A stretch of DNA of 64,000 bases from Anaerolineales bacterium. Its GTDB lineage: Bacteria > Chloroflexota > Anaerolineae > Anaerolineales > Villigracilaceae. A program made the translations under genes and the position numbers. Positions 53,803-63,494 of the stretch are shown here, piece by piece; position 1 is the stretch's first letter, and each line of letters opens with the position of its first letter. The DNA is taken from NCBI GenBank assembly GCA_014860745.1, contig JACZJC010000039.1:1-64000 (forward strand). Direction: 5' to 3'. The notes beneath the pieces were generated by a model, which ran no database searches, was not told the origin of the DNA, and saw nothing but the letters and a program-made list of their open reading frames with translations.

Positions 53803-53808
53803 AAGCCA

Positions 53809-54408
53809 ATGTTAACTGTTGTCATTCAAGCAGGCGGGCAATCCTCGCGCATGGGCGAGGATAAGGCGCTCAAACCGTTTTTGGGGCGGCCGCTCATTCA
53901 CCGCGTCATGGAGAGACTAGCACAAATCGCGGATGAAATGATTGTAACGACGAATCGTCCCGCCGACTATGCTTTCCTTAATCAACGCCTCGTTGCGGAC
54001 CTGAAGCCTGGGCGCGGCGCACTCGGCGGACTCTACACTGCGGTCGCTTCGGCTTCGCATCCCTTCGTGGCAGTGGCCGCCTGCGATATGCCCTTCGCGA
54101 GTCAAATGTTCTTTGAAAGCGCACGCAGGCTCATGGTCGAGGAGGAGGCGGATGTGGTCATCGCCAAAACGGACGAAGGCTATGAACCGCTCCACGCCTT
54201 GTATCGCCGCGAGACCTGTCTTCCTGCCATTGAAGCCGCAATCGACGCAGACCAATGGAAGGTTATCGCCTGGTTTCCGCAAGTTAAAGTGAGAGTATTA
54301 TCGCCTGATGAAGTCAAAGCCTTCGATCCCTCGGGTTTATGTTTTTGGAATCTCAATACTCCCGAAGAATTTGCAGAAGCGGAAAAGATGTTGAACATTC
54401 AGGGTTGA
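53809..54408 (+). CDS. mobA: molybdenum cofactor guanylyltransferase
   Basis: 199 residues. It transfers GMP from GTP to molybdopterin to make the guanine dinucleotide cofactor. The nucleotide-binding motif is VVIQAGGQSSRMGEDKALKP; RPLIHRVMERL, GALGGLYTAVA and VAACDMPFAS are family motifs. The product could serve molybdoenzymes encoded elsewhere. The transcript is probably leaderless. It converges closely with the stress protein gene (4 bp apart). Confidence 0.9.
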   Translation: MLTVVIQAGGQSSRMGEDKALKPFLGRPLIHRVMERLAQIADEMIVTTNRPADYAFLNQRLVADLKPGRGALGGLYTAVASASHPFVAVAACDMPFASQMFFESARRLMVEEEADVVIAKTDEGYEPLHALYRRETCLPAIEAAIDADQWKVIAWFPQVKVRVLSPDEVKAFDPSGLCFWNLNTPEEFAEAEKMLNIQG

Positions 54409-54412
54409 ACAT

Positions 54413-54835
54413 TCAACGGACGATCAGCACCGGGCAGGGCGCATGCGCCACCACTTTTTGGCTGGTGCTTCCCAGCAGCAGGCCAGCCAGCCTGCCCAGG
54501 CCGCGCGAACCCATCACAATAAGATCGCACTGGCTGGTATTTGCAACTTCAAGGATCGCCTCGGCAGGGTTGCCCTCCAAAATCCCGCTATGGATATTAC
54601 ACGGCACTTCACCCACTTCCGTGATGGCGGTTTCGAGAATTTTCTCGGCGTCGCCCTTGCGGCTTGTGATGGCGATCTGCATATTCGGTTCACCAAGGTA
54701 GATGGGGATGGGCTCGTACGCGACCACAACGTGTATTTCACTGGGCTTTATACTGCGCGCCAGTTCGGCGGCTTGCTTCGCGGCGCGAAGCGCGTGATCG
54801 GAACCATCCACTGCCAATAGAATTTTGTCGAACAT
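54413..54835 (-). CDS. universal stress protein (UspA family)
   Basis: 140 residues. Start MFDKILLAVDGSDHALRAAK, then IHVVVAYEPIP, and the ATP-binding signature IVMGSRGLGRLAGLLLGSTS followed by HAPCPVLIVR. The G-x2-G-x9-G(S/T) motif suggests an ATP-binding member. AAAAGGAGGTAAT before the ATG fixes the start although the frame stays open upstream. Cytoplasmic, of unknown exact role. Confidence 0.94.
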   Translation of the reverse strand: MFDKILLAVDGSDHALRAAKQAAELARSIKPSEIHVVVAYEPIPIYLGEPNMQIAITSRKGDAEKILETAITEVGEVPCNIHSGILEGNPAEAILEVANTSQCDLIVMGSRGLGRLAGLLLGSTSQKVVAHAPCPVLIVR

Positions 54836-54908
54836 ATTACCTCCTTTTCTGTGGGGTACAATCTCAGTATACAATTCCAATATTTGAAATTCATTAAAGG
54901 AGTCTTGC

Positions 54909-56168
54909 ATGTCTCTTGATCTAGATTTGATCCGTCGGCAATTTCCTTCCTTGAACCGCCCCGCTATCTTCTTCGACAATCCGGGTGGAACGCAGATCAC
55001 AAAACAAAGCCTCGATCGCATAAATAAATATTTGGTGGAGAACAACGCCAACCATGAGGGCATGTTCGAGACCAGCCGCAAATCGGATGAGACATTGCAC
55101 GAGGCGCACGCTGCCATGGCGGATTTCCTTAACGCCTCGCGCCCCGAGGAAATCATTTTTGGAAATAACATGACCACGCTCTCCCTGCATTTCTCGCGCA
55201 CCCTGGCGCGGAATTTGAATGCCGGTGATGAGATCGTTGTAACCCGCCTTGACCACGACGCGAACATTTCCCCGTGGCTGCTCGTAGCCGAGGATAAAGG
55301 CTGTAAGATCACGTGGGTCGATTTTGATGTGGAGGACGGCACGCTCAAACTGGATGAGTTCGCCAAAGCCATGGAACGCAAGCCGAAGATCGCGGCTTTT
55401 GGTTACGCCTCGAACGCGCTGGGGACGATCAACCCGGTCCGCAAGCTGACGAGGCTGGCGAAGGAGGCCGGGGCCCTGGTGTATATCGACGCGGTGCAAT
55501 ACGCGCCGCATGGTCCCATCGATGTGCAGGATCTGGGTTGTGATTTTTTAGTTTGCAGTAGTTATAAATTCTTCGGTCCGCATGCGGGCGCGCTGTATGG
55601 AAAATATGACTTATTAAATGAATTAAAAGCATACAAAGTCCGCCCTGCGACGAATGAACTGCCAGGCAAATTTGAAACAGGCACGCAGAACCACGAAGGT
55701 ATTGCTGGGGTGCTGGGCACGTTGGAATATTTCGAGTGGATCGGAAATCAGTTCGGGCAGAGTCAGGCCGGGGTGTGGAAAGAGGCGGGCTTCACAGGCC
55801 GCAAACTCGTCTTCAAGCAGGCCATGTCCGCTTTGAAGGCGTATGAGTTCGAGTTATCCCGCGCGTTGATTCAAGCGATTCAATCCGTGCCAGGCACACG
55901 CATTTACGGCCTCACGGATATGAAGCGCCTGGATGAAAGAGTGTCAACGGTGTCGTTTACGTTGGAAGGCAAACATCCCAATGATGTGGCAAAGAAATTG
56001 GGCGATGCAGGCATTTATGTTTGGGATGGGCATTATTATGCATTGGCCGTTGTTGAAAGATTAGGGTTGTTGGATTCGGGCGGCATGGTGCGCGTGGGCG
56101 CGGCTCATTACAACACACTGGATGAAGTCGCGAGGTTTGGGGAAGCATTGAAGAAGATCGCTCAATAA
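54909..56168 (+). CDS. cysteine desulfurase-like class V aminotransferase
   Basis: 419 residues, PLP-dependent. FDNPGGTQITKQSLDRINKY opens the family pattern, FGNNMTTLSLHFSRTLARNL and VVTRLDHDANISPWLLVAED follow, and the PLP lysine is in FLVCSSYKFFGPHAGALYG. This subgroup ('cysteine desulfurase-like protein') is related to SufS/CsdA, but I see no clear catalytic Cys loop, so the substrate may differ. AAAGGAGTCTTGC precedes the ATG. The dipeptidase gene follows after 14 nt and is probably in the same operon. Confidence 0.9.
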   Translation: MSLDLDLIRRQFPSLNRPAIFFDNPGGTQITKQSLDRINKYLVENNANHEGMFETSRKSDETLHEAHAAMADFLNASRPEEIIFGNNMTTLSLHFSRTLARNLNAGDEIVVTRLDHDANISPWLLVAEDKGCKITWVDFDVEDGTLKLDEFAKAMERKPKIAAFGYASNALGTINPVRKLTRLAKEAGALVYIDAVQYAPHGPIDVQDLGCDFLVCSSYKFFGPHAGALYGKYDLLNELKAYKVRPATNELPGKFETGTQNHEGIAGVLGTLEYFEWIGNQFGQSQAGVWKEAGFTGRKLVFKQAMSALKAYEFELSRALIQAIQSVPGTRIYGLTDMKRLDERVSTVSFTLEGKHPNDVAKKLGDAGIYVWDGHYYALAVVERLGLLDSGGMVRVGAAHYNTLDEVARFGEALKKIAQ

Positions 56169-56182
56169 TTTCGAGGTGAATT

Positions 56183-57565
56183 ATGAACAATCAGGATGCA
56201 GTATTCAACCTGCAATCTGTTTTCGAGTACGTCGAGAAAAACCGTGAAAATTTCATAGACCGACTCTGCAATTATTTGCGAATGCCGAGCATCAGCGCGC
56301 ATGGTGAAGGAATCGCAGAGACTGGGCAATTCCTTTCCGAATGGCTGAAAGGGCTTGGGCTGGAAACAGAGCTCATCCCTACCGCAGGCTGGCCCGTGGT
56401 ATGCGGACGAAGGAAGGATGCGCCCGGAAAACCTACTGTCATTTTGTACGGCCATTATGACGTCCAACCACCCGACCCATTGGAAGCATGGATCTCGCCG
56501 CCCTTTGAACCGACGATCCGCAACGGACGTTTGTATGCGCGCGGCGTGGGCGACAATAAGGGACAACATTCCGCGCAGTTATTTGCCATCGAATCGCTTC
56601 TTGCTTGTTCAGGAAAACTTCCTTGCAACATCATCGTCCTGCTGGAAGGCGAAGAGGAAGTTGGCAGCCCGAACATGCCTGAGTTCGCCCGCACGCATAA
56701 AGACAAACTAGCCGCAGACCTCGTCATCATTTCCGATGGCCCCGTGGACGTGAGCGGCCGTTCCACACTTGAATTTGGTGTGCGCGGCGTTGTATCTTTT
56801 GAACTGCGAGCGCGCGGCGCGAATAAAGATCTGCATTCAGGCAATTGGGGTGGTGTGGCTCCCAACCCGCTATGGACGCTGGTGCATTTGCTTGCCAGCA
56901 TGAAGAATGATAAAGGCGAGATCACCATCGATGGGATCTACGACAACGTCCAGAAGCCAACCGAGCTTGAACATGAAGCGCTTGCCAACCTTCCAATCGA
57001 TATTGAAGCGGTCAAACGTAACCTTGGGTTGATTCATTTCGATCAGCCAATCGAACGCCCTTACTTTGACCGCCTCGCCTTGTGGCCGACTCTCACCATC
57101 AATGGCTTGCACGGGGGCTACGGCGGACAAGGCTCCAAGACCGTGCTGCCACATGAAGCCGTTGCCAAGTGTGACATTCGGCTTGTTGAAGCGCAATCTG
57201 TGGAAGAGATCTTCGCAAAGGTGGAAGCGCATGTAAAACGCGTTGCACCCGATGTGGAGTTCATTCGCCAGGGCGGCATGGATCCATCCAAGACGCCGCT
57301 TGACTCGCCGTTCACAAAACCGATCTTCGAAGCCATCGTCGAAGCGCAAGGCGAAGAACCGCAAATCGTCCCTGCCATGGGCGGCAGTTTGCCAAATTAT
57401 GTTTTCACCAAAACATTGGGGCTGCACACCTTCCTCGTCCCGTATGCCAATGCGGATGAAGCCAACCATGCGCCAAACGAAAATTTGGAAGTGGAAAGAT
57501 TCATCATGGGCATCAAGACGGGTGCGGCCATGCTGGTGCATGTAGGGAAATTCAAAAAAGATTGA
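56183..57565 (+). CDS. M20-family dipeptidase
   Basis: 460 residues. A zinc peptidase of the ArgE/DapE/CPG2 group: ILYGHYDVQPPDPLEAWISP with the first metal His and Asp, LYARGVGDNKGQHSAQLFA with the bridging Asp, and LLEGEEEVGSPN with the catalytic Glu pair. The dimerisation domain spans about 200-340. The end carries ANADEANHAPNENLEVERF, with the last metal His. It likely splits dipeptides or N-acyl amino acids in the cytoplasm. GAGGTGAATT precedes the ATG. Confidence 0.93.
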   Translation: MNNQDAVFNLQSVFEYVEKNRENFIDRLCNYLRMPSISAHGEGIAETGQFLSEWLKGLGLETELIPTAGWPVVCGRRKDAPGKPTVILYGHYDVQPPDPLEAWISPPFEPTIRNGRLYARGVGDNKGQHSAQLFAIESLLACSGKLPCNIIVLLEGEEEVGSPNMPEFARTHKDKLAADLVIISDGPVDVSGRSTLEFGVRGVVSFELRARGANKDLHSGNWGGVAPNPLWTLVHLLASMKNDKGEITIDGIYDNVQKPTELEHEALANLPIDIEAVKRNLGLIHFDQPIERPYFDRLALWPTLTINGLHGGYGGQGSKTVLPHEAVAKCDIRLVEAQSVEEIFAKVEAHVKRVAPDVEFIRQGGMDPSKTPLDSPFTKPIFEAIVEAQGEEPQIVPAMGGSLPNYVFTKTLGLHTFLVPYANADEANHAPNENLEVERFIMGIKTGAAMLVHVGKFKKD

Positions 57566-57574
57566 CCATCCAAC

Positions 57575-57612
57575 AAAACGTCCCGCCGATGAATTCATCG
57601 GCGGGACGTTTT
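57575..57612. terminator. bidirectional terminator
   Basis: AAAACGTCCCGCCGATGAA and its exact complement centred on GAATTC, followed by T and preceded by A runs, between convergent genes. Confidence 0.95.
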
Positions 57613-57631
57613 TATTTTCAATGAGTATCGG

Positions 57632-59599
57632 CTATCCAAACACGACAAAATCCAGCGGTTCAAGAGATAGATTTCTTTGCGGTGAGATCGAGCTTTGTCC
57701 ATGCAGGATATGTTTCTTCTGAACTGCATATTGCTCGATGATACGAGACGAAACTGTCTGTGGCTCTTCCGAAAAATTCGCAAAGATGATGGCGCGTTTG
57801 CCGGCGTGAATGCGGGTGAAGGCAAGGATATGCTCATTCTCTGTTGAAATGACTTCCATCTCGCCTCCTGCGAACGCTTCATTCTGTTTTCGGATTTCGA
57901 TCAACTTTTTCAACCCGTGAAAGACTCTTCCTTCAACCGTGTTGACATCGTTCCGTTTTTTGTATCTCTCCCAATCCGCGCGCGGACGATGCACCCAGCG
58001 GCTGTCTCGTTCGTGAGCGGGATCGTCTCGGTAGGTGTAATCGTTGAGCGTGGCGATTTCATCGCCAAGATAAATCAGGGGAATACCGCCAATGGTTAAG
58101 ATGACGCCATGAATTAAGAGAATGCGGCGGATGGCAAGTTCCACTTCTTTTTCGCCTTCTTCATGCAGGGCCTTTTCAAGACCCGCCAGCGAAGCGCAGG
58201 TGCCGCTGATGCGGCAATCGCCGGTTTGCGGATTTTCCTGAAAGGGAAGTCCGCGCGCGAAACTGCCTTCGAAACGTCCACGATAAAACTCGTTGAGAAA
58301 GTGGCGGTGATCGCTGCCGTTCACGCCAAGCTGGGCGGCATCCTCGTCTGAGAACGTCCAGCCGATGTCATCGTGCACGCGGACGTAATTGACCCAGGAC
58401 GTTTCAGGATGGATCTTGAACCGGGCTGAGAGCGAATGGGAAAGCAAACGTGTTTTGCGCGTGGCAAGCGAATTCCATAGCAGCGCCATCAGCAGGGGGT
58501 TGTAGGAAAGCTGGCACTCGTCTGGCGAAATATATTTCACAACATCATCGGGATGCACGATGGCTTCCGATTTGAATATCAACGCAGGCGAGGCAATGCG
58601 GGCAACGGCATTGAAGGCTTTTATCAATGTATGAGCTTGCGGGAGATTCTCACAGGGGGTGCCGAGTTGTTTCCATATAAACGCAACCGCGTCGAGACGC
58701 AGAACCTCCACGCCTTGATTGGCGAGGAAGAGCATTTCCCCGGCCATGCGGTTGAAAACAGCAGGGTTGGAGTAGTTCAAGTCCCATTGATAGGGGTGGA
58801 AGGTTGTCCATACCCAGGCCCTCACCCCGCGCTCCGCGCTCCCCTCTCCCAGAGGGAGAGGGGAAAACGCGCTGGGATGTTCTTCAGGAAATATTTCCCT
58901 GAGGTTCTGCTCATAGAGGTCGGGCATCTCGCGGCTGGGAAAGATGCGGTAGTAGTCCATGAATTCTTCGTCGCCAGCTTTGGCATATTCGGCCCAGGTG
59001 TGTTCATCCGAAGTGTGATTGAAAACCAGGTCGAGGACAAGGCTGATGTCTGCCTTTCGCAATTCGCGCGCAAACGCGGCGAGTTGTTCCATCGTGCCGA
59101 GCGGCGGGTGCACTTCGCGATAACTGCTGACGGCATAGCCGCCGTCGTTTTTATCGTTTGGCATTTTGAAGAGCGGCATGAGATGAAGGTAGGTGAGGCC
59201 GAGTTCCTTGAAATATGGAATTTTGGATTTCACATTTTCGAGATCGTCCGCAAACAGGTCTACATAGCAAACCCCGCCCAGCATTTGATTCGATTGAAAC
59301 CAGAGCGGATTTTTTTCGCGCGCTTCATCCAGTTCGCGCAGATCCAGCGGGCGATCAAACCACGAGGACGCGACGCTGACGAGCAGGTCTTCTAGATGAA
59401 AGAAGAAATCGTAACGGTCTCTGTAGATTTCAAGATACAAATTAAAGAGCGCGGGAAAGTTTTTATGCAGACGCGCGGTGAATTGTTCCCAGCCCTGCGG
59501 GTCTTTGGAGATGGTTTCCCCAAGCGTTTTTTCCAGACGCGGTAAAATACGCTTCAGCGATTTGCGCGCTTCACGTTCCAAAAAATCATCCTGCATCAT
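57632..59599 (-). CDS. amylosucrase (GH13) with in-frame repeat insert
   Basis: 655 residues. Amylosucrases turn sucrose into glucan plus fructose. The N-terminal helical domain (about 1-95) is followed by the GH13 barrel: GGYAVSSYREVHPPLGTMEQ, LVLDLVFNHTSDEHTW, nucleophile Asp in VEVLRLDAVAFIWK, acid/base Glu in FKSEAIVHPDDVVKY, and the third acid in VRVHDDIGWTF. Between DLYEQNLREIFPEEHP and WVWTTFHPYQWDLNY the residues about 246-261 (SPLPLGEGSAERGVRA) come from a palindromic repeat-like DNA insert. A two-residue overlap (ATGA) couples it to the fructokinase gene upstream; this is the last gene of the operon. Confidence 0.93.
   Translation of the reverse strand: MMQDDFLEREARKSLKRILPRLEKTLGETISKDPQGWEQFTARLHKNFPALFNLYLEIYRDRYDFFFHLEDLLVSVASSWFDRPLDLRELDEAREKNPLWFQSNQMLGGVCYVDLFADDLENVKSKIPYFKELGLTYLHLMPLFKMPNDKNDGGYAVSSYREVHPPLGTMEQLAAFARELRKADISLVLDLVFNHTSDEHTWAEYAKAGDEEFMDYYRIFPSREMPDLYEQNLREIFPEEHPSAFSPLPLGEGSAERGVRAWVWTTFHPYQWDLNYSNPAVFNRMAGEMLFLANQGVEVLRLDAVAFIWKQLGTPCENLPQAHTLIKAFNAVARIASPALIFKSEAIVHPDDVVKYISPDECQLSYNPLLMALLWNSLATRKTRLLSHSLSARFKIHPETSWVNYVRVHDDIGWTFSDEDAAQLGVNGSDHRHFLNEFYRGRFEGSFARGLPFQENPQTGDCRISGTCASLAGLEKALHEEGEKEVELAIRRILLIHGVILTIGGIPLIYLGDEIATLNDYTYRDDPAHERDSRWVHRPRADWERYKKRNDVNTVEGRVFHGLKKLIEIRKQNEAFAGGEMEVISTENEHILAFTRIHAGKRAIIFANFSEEPQTVSSRIIEQYAVQKKHILHGQSSISPQRNLSLEPLDFVVFG
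58819..58863 (-). repeat. REP-like palindromic element inside the amylosucrase gene
   Basis: It contains CCCCTCTCCC-AGA-GGGAGAGGGG (58841-58863), a perfect 10-bp stem, next to a GCGC-TCC-GCGC dyad. Such CCCTCTCCC-type elements are often intergenic in bacteria. Here it is 45 bp long and read without frameshift. Confidence 0.7.
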
Positions 59600-60507
59600 G
59601 ATCGCTGCAATGCCTGCTCCGCCAGCGCAATGGCGCCCAACATACCGGAGCGGTTTCCAAGTCCGGGCGAAACGATATATGATTTTATATTTTCAAGGAT
59701 GACCGGTGACTGGATGTAGCCGTTGATCCGTTCCTTCGTCCGCTGCTGTATCTTCGGCAGGAGATGCGGCAATGAGCCTACCCCGCCGCCGACGATGATC
59801 CGCTGCGGTGAAAGCATGAAGGAGTAGCTTGCCAATGCCTGCGCGATGTAATCGGCTTCGAGTTCCCAGGCAATGTGATCATTCGATAGCGTGCTGCCGC
59901 GCTGCCCCCAGCGTTTTTCGATGGCAACACCGGAGGCGAGCCCTTCAAAACAATCGCCGTGAAATGGACAGACTCCTTCGAACGGGTCAGCTTCAAAATC
60001 ATGCTTTACGGCAATGTGTCCCATTTCGGGGTGGATCAAGCCGTGCAGAAGTTTCCCTTCCACATAGGCGCCGCCGCCTACACCCGTGCCGACTGTCAGA
60101 TATATGAATGTGTCCAATCCCCGCGCCTTGCCCCAGCGCCACTCCCCCAACGCCGCGCCGTTGACATCGGTATCGAAGGCAATTGGGATATCAAATGAGT
60201 TTCGCAACATCCCAACTACATCTGCATTCGTCCAGCCGGGCTTTGGCGTCGGGAGAATCCGCCCATAGGTGGGCGAAACAGGGTTCGGGTCGAGCGGGCC
60301 GAAACATGCAAATCCAATGGCGGAGAGTCTGCCGAGGGCGGCTTCCTGCTGCTTGAAAAAATCCACAGCCTGAGCCATCGTCTCCTGCGGGGTGGTGGTT
60401 GAGAAACGAGCCTCCGCGCGGATGTTATCGGGGTCTACGCCGACGGCACAGACAAATTTCGTGCCGCCGCCTTCAATCCCGCCAAAGAGATGGTTGTTGT
60501 TTTTCAT
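59596..60507 (-). CDS. ROK-family fructokinase
   Basis: 303 residues from the ATG at 60507, in an ATGA overlap with the trehalose synthase stop. [16 protein letters not shown] is the phosphate-binding start; [18 protein letters not shown] and [19 protein letters not shown] follow; the ROK zinc motif is [12 protein letters not shown] with [14 protein letters not shown], the fructokinase-like variant. It phosphorylates a hexose, most likely the fructose set free by the amylosucrase encoded directly after it. No strong ribosome site is seen, so translational coupling is expected. Confidence 0.92.
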   Translation of the reverse strand: MKNNNHLFGGIEGGGTKFVCAVGVDPDNIRAEARFSTTTPQETMAQAVDFFKQQEAALGRLSAIGFACFGPLDPNPVSPTYGRILPTPKPGWTNADVVGMLRNSFDIPIAFDTDVNGAALGEWRWGKARGLDTFIYLTVGTGVGGGAYVEGKLLHGLIHPEMGHIAVKHDFEADPFEGVCPFHGDCFEGLASGVAIEKRWGQRGSTLSNDHIAWELEADYIAQALASYSFMLSPQRIIVGGGVGSLPHLLPKIQQRTKERINGYIQSPVILENIKSYIVSPGLGNRSGMLGAIALAEQALQRS

Positions 60508-62102
60508 TTCAGCGCTTGCAGCCATAAATAGGAATAAGGTTGCAGAGAGAGCGTTTCGCTCAGTATGTGGGTGCGGTTCGCGAACAGATCCAAATAGGAT
60601 TTTCGATATTCTGGCGGGAGGTTCACAACCTCAGTGGAGGAACTCAGGTTGTTGAAAATCAACATGGTGTCATCCGTATACTGGCGGATGTAAACCGCAA
60701 CCGCGGGGTTGCCGGTTTCGACCCATTCCATGCTGCTGCTTCCAAACGCGGCGTGTTTTTTACGGAGGGCGATCATCTTTTTGATTGAATGGAACAACGA
60801 GTCGGGATCGTTGAATTGGCCTGCCACATTGACATGCTCATGGCTCAATACACCTTTGACGAGTTCCGAAAAGGGTTTGCCGGTGGAGAAGCCCGCATTC
60901 GGCGAATCATCCCATTGCATCGGGGTACGAAGGCCGTTGCGGTCGGGCAAGTCGATGTTATCACCCATGCCGATCTCATCGCCATAATAAATGATCGGCG
61001 AACCCGGCAGGGTGAACAACAGCGAATTGGCAAGTTCGATCTTGCGGCGGTCGTTATCGAGCAGGGGCGCGAGGCGGCGGCGAATGCCGAGGTTGATCTT
61101 CATGCGCGGTTCGGGGGCGTATTGTTCCCACATCCATTGACGCTCCCCGGGCGTGACCATTTCCAACGTGAGTTCGTCGTGATTGCGGAGAAAGGTGCAC
61201 CACTGGCAGTTCTCCGGGATGGGCGGCGTGCGACGCATGATCGCAGCCATGTCTTCGTAGCGTCCCTTTTTGAGCGCCATGTAGATGCGCGGCATGATCG
61301 GGAAGTGAAAACCCATGTGGAATTCATCGCCGTCCCCGAAATATGGACGCACATCTTCAGGATATTGATTTGCTTCGCAAAGCAGAATGCGGCCAGGGTA
61401 ACGCTCGTCCATGAAGGAACGTAATTTCTTCAAATAGGCATGTGTCTCGGGCAGGTTTTCACAGTTGGTGTTTTCGCGCTCAAACAGGTAGGGAACTGCG
61501 TCCGCTCGAAAGCCGTCGATCCCCAGGTCCAGCCAGAAGCGGGCTACGTTGAGCATTTCCTCCTGGACTTTGGGATTGTCGAAATTCAAATCCGGCTGGC
61601 TGGCATAAAAACGATGCCAGTAATATTGGCCTGTTTTTTCGTCCCATGTCCAGTTCGAAGGTTCGGTATCCACAAAGATGATGCGCGCGTCTTTGTATTT
61701 TTGGTCTGTGTCGCTCCAGACGTAATAATCACGATAAGGCGAATTGCGATCCGAGCGCGATGCCTGGAACCAGGGGTGTTCGTCGGATGTGTGATTCAGC
61801 ACCAGGTCCATGACGATGCGGATGTTTCGTTCGTGCGCGGCGGAGATTAATTCCTTGAGATCATCCAGTTTGCCAAATTCTGCAGATACGTTGCAGTAAT
61901 CCGCAATATCATACCCATCGTCGCGCAGGGGGGATGGATAGATGGGCATGATCCAGATGCAATCCACGCCGAGAGCTTGCAGGTAATCGAGTTTCGAGGT
62001 CACGCCGCGCAGGTCGCCATGACCGTCGCCGTTGCTGTCCTTGAAGGCGCGGACGGAGATTTGATAAAAAACAGCATCCTTGTACCAGAGTTCCTTGTTC
62101 AT
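60504..62102 (-). CDS. treS: trehalose synthase (maltose glucosyltransferase, GH13)
   Basis: 532 residues. TreS interconverts maltose and trehalose. Family motifs are [56 protein letters not shown], nucleophile Asp in [16 protein letters not shown], Glu in [19 protein letters not shown], and Asp in [13 protein letters not shown]. The C-terminal beta domain is short and no maltokinase domain is fused. The start at 62102 lies 2 nt after the beta-glucosidase stop; a longer frame is open upstream but overlaps that gene. Confidence 0.92.
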   Translation of the reverse strand: MNKELWYKDAVFYQISVRAFKDSNGDGHGDLRGVTSKLDYLQALGVDCIWIMPIYPSPLRDDGYDIADYCNVSAEFGKLDDLKELISAAHERNIRIVMDLVLNHTSDEHPWFQASRSDRNSPYRDYYVWSDTDQKYKDARIIFVDTEPSNWTWDEKTGQYYWHRFYASQPDLNFDNPKVQEEMLNVARFWLDLGIDGFRADAVPYLFERENTNCENLPETHAYLKKLRSFMDERYPGRILLCEANQYPEDVRPYFGDGDEFHMGFHFPIMPRIYMALKKGRYEDMAAIMRRTPPIPENCQWCTFLRNHDELTLEMVTPGERQWMWEQYAPEPRMKINLGIRRRLAPLLDNDRRKIELANSLLFTLPGSPIIYYGDEIGMGDNIDLPDRNGLRTPMQWDDSPNAGFSTGKPFSELVKGVLSHEHVNVAGQFNDPDSLFHSIKKMIALRKKHAAFGSSSMEWVETGNPAVAVYIRQYTDDTMLIFNNLSSSTEVVNLPPEYRKSYLDLFANRTHILSETLSLQPYSYLWLQALK

Positions 62103-62104
62103 GT

Positions 62105-63454
62105 TTATATCGTCACCGCGTTTTGTTTTATGACCTTGCTGAACCAATGTGCGCTTTGTTTGGGAATACGTTCGAGGGTTTCGTAATTCACGCGCACCAG
62201 ACCAAAGCGCGGGCCATAGCCGCGTTCCCACTCGAAGTTATCGAAGATGCTCCAGACAAAATATCCCTGCACGTTCACGCCATCCTGCATGGCCTCGTGC
62301 AGGCTTTGGATGTGCGATTTGATGTAGTGAATGCGCCCCCAATCCGCGACGAATTCGTTTTCATCCGGCACATCGGGCATGGCGCATCCGTTTTCAGTTA
62401 CGTAGATTTTGGGATTGCCATAATTTTCCTTGATGTTCATCAATTCATTTTTCAATCCCGCAGGGTGGATGCCCCACTTCATGTCAGTCTGCCCCCAGCC
62501 CGCGGAACTGAACGGCGTAATGCGCGCCTTATTCAACCCGGCGAACACATCATACGAGACGATATCCGTATTGTAATAATTCAAACCCATATAATCCATC
62601 GGCTGGTGGATGAGTTCAACGTCTCCCGCCTTAACGTTGGGCTGGTGCGGCCCAATGAAATCGAACAACCTTTGGGGGTATTCCCCCTTAAAGACCGGGT
62701 CGAGGAACAGGGCATGGGTTTCGTCATGCATGCGCTGGGCCGCATCGATATCCGCCTGGCTGTTGCTGGCCGGGACGAGCCCGTTAAGATTCAGGATGAG
62801 GCCGATCTCTCCCTTGTAGCCGCCTTCGCGAAATAATCGAACGGTTTTGCCGTGCGCAAGCAATAAATGATGCGCGGCCTGATATGCCTGCGAATAATCA
62901 CAAATGCCGGGGGCATGGACTCCAGTGGCATAGCCGAGAAATGCCGCCACCCAGGGCTCGTTGTGAGTGCACCAAATTCGGACGCGATCCCCCAATCGGT
63001 CAAAGACGAAGCGGGCATATTCCGCAAAGCGGTCTGCGGTATCGCGGTTTGGCCATCCGCCTTTATCCTGTAAATATTGCGGCAGGTCCCAATGATACAA
63101 GGTCGTTTTTGGCTGAACGCCGGCTTTCAGTAATTCATCCACGAGGCGGTCGTAGAAATCAAGTCCCTTTTTATTGGCCTTACCCTCTCCTGTGGGGACC
63201 ACACGCGGCCATGAAACGGTAAAGCTATAAAAAGGAAATCCCAAATCCTTCATGAGCGCCACATCGTTCGGCATTCGATGGTAATGATCGCAGGCTCGAT
63301 CCCCATTCTCACCGGTTTGGATATGGTAAGGTGTATGAGTGAAGCGGTCCCAGATGCTTTCACCGCGCCCGTCTTCATTCCATGCGCCTTCGATTTGATA
63401 TGCCGATGCGGCCACGCCCCAGATAAAATCCTTCGGGAATTTCAGCGTTGTCAT
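62105..63454 (-). CDS. GH1 beta-glucosidase
   Basis: 449 residues. The enzyme hydrolyses beta-glucosides. Start [20 protein letters not shown] is the GH1 N-terminal signature; the acid/base Glu is in [15 protein letters not shown] and the nucleophile Glu in [33 protein letters not shown] closes. It has no signal peptide, so it acts on imported sugars, in keeping with the sugar permease gene upstream. The ATG follows directly after a terminator-like hairpin and its T run, with no visible ribosome site, which is odd for an operon gene. Confidence 0.94.
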   Translation of the reverse strand: MTTLKFPKDFIWGVAASAYQIEGAWNEDGRGESIWDRFTHTPYHIQTGENGDRACDHYHRMPNDVALMKDLGFPFYSFTVSWPRVVPTGEGKANKKGLDFYDRLVDELLKAGVQPKTTLYHWDLPQYLQDKGGWPNRDTADRFAEYARFVFDRLGDRVRIWCTHNEPWVAAFLGYATGVHAPGICDYSQAYQAAHHLLLAHGKTVRLFREGGYKGEIGLILNLNGLVPASNSQADIDAAQRMHDETHALFLDPVFKGEYPQRLFDFIGPHQPNVKAGDVELIHQPMDYMGLNYYNTDIVSYDVFAGLNKARITPFSSAGWGQTDMKWGIHPAGLKNELMNIKENYGNPKIYVTENGCAMPDVPDENEFVADWGRIHYIKSHIQSLHEAMQDGVNVQGYFVWSIFDNFEWERGYGPRFGLVRVNYETLERIPKQSAHWFSKVIKQNAVTI

Positions 63455-63460
63455 AAATAA

Positions 63461-63488
63461 AAAATGGACTGGGTTGCCCAGTCCATTT
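63461..63488 (-). terminator. terminator/attenuator between permease and beta-glucosidase genes
   Basis: AAATGGACTGGG-TTG-CCCAGTCCATTT is a 12-bp stem; on the minus strand it is followed by a T-rich run that reaches to within a few nt of the GH1 start codon. Confidence 0.85.
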
Positions 63489-63494
63489 ATCTCC

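Noticed and set aside
54836-55381. N-terminal extension of the universal stress protein
   Set aside because: The open frame continues upstream opposite the aminotransferase gene, but the strong ribosome site and family start are at 54835.
58553-59395. Plus-strand open frame of 280 codons opposite amylosucrase
   Set aside because: Antisense shadow of a clear GH13 gene, with no start signals or recognisable domain.
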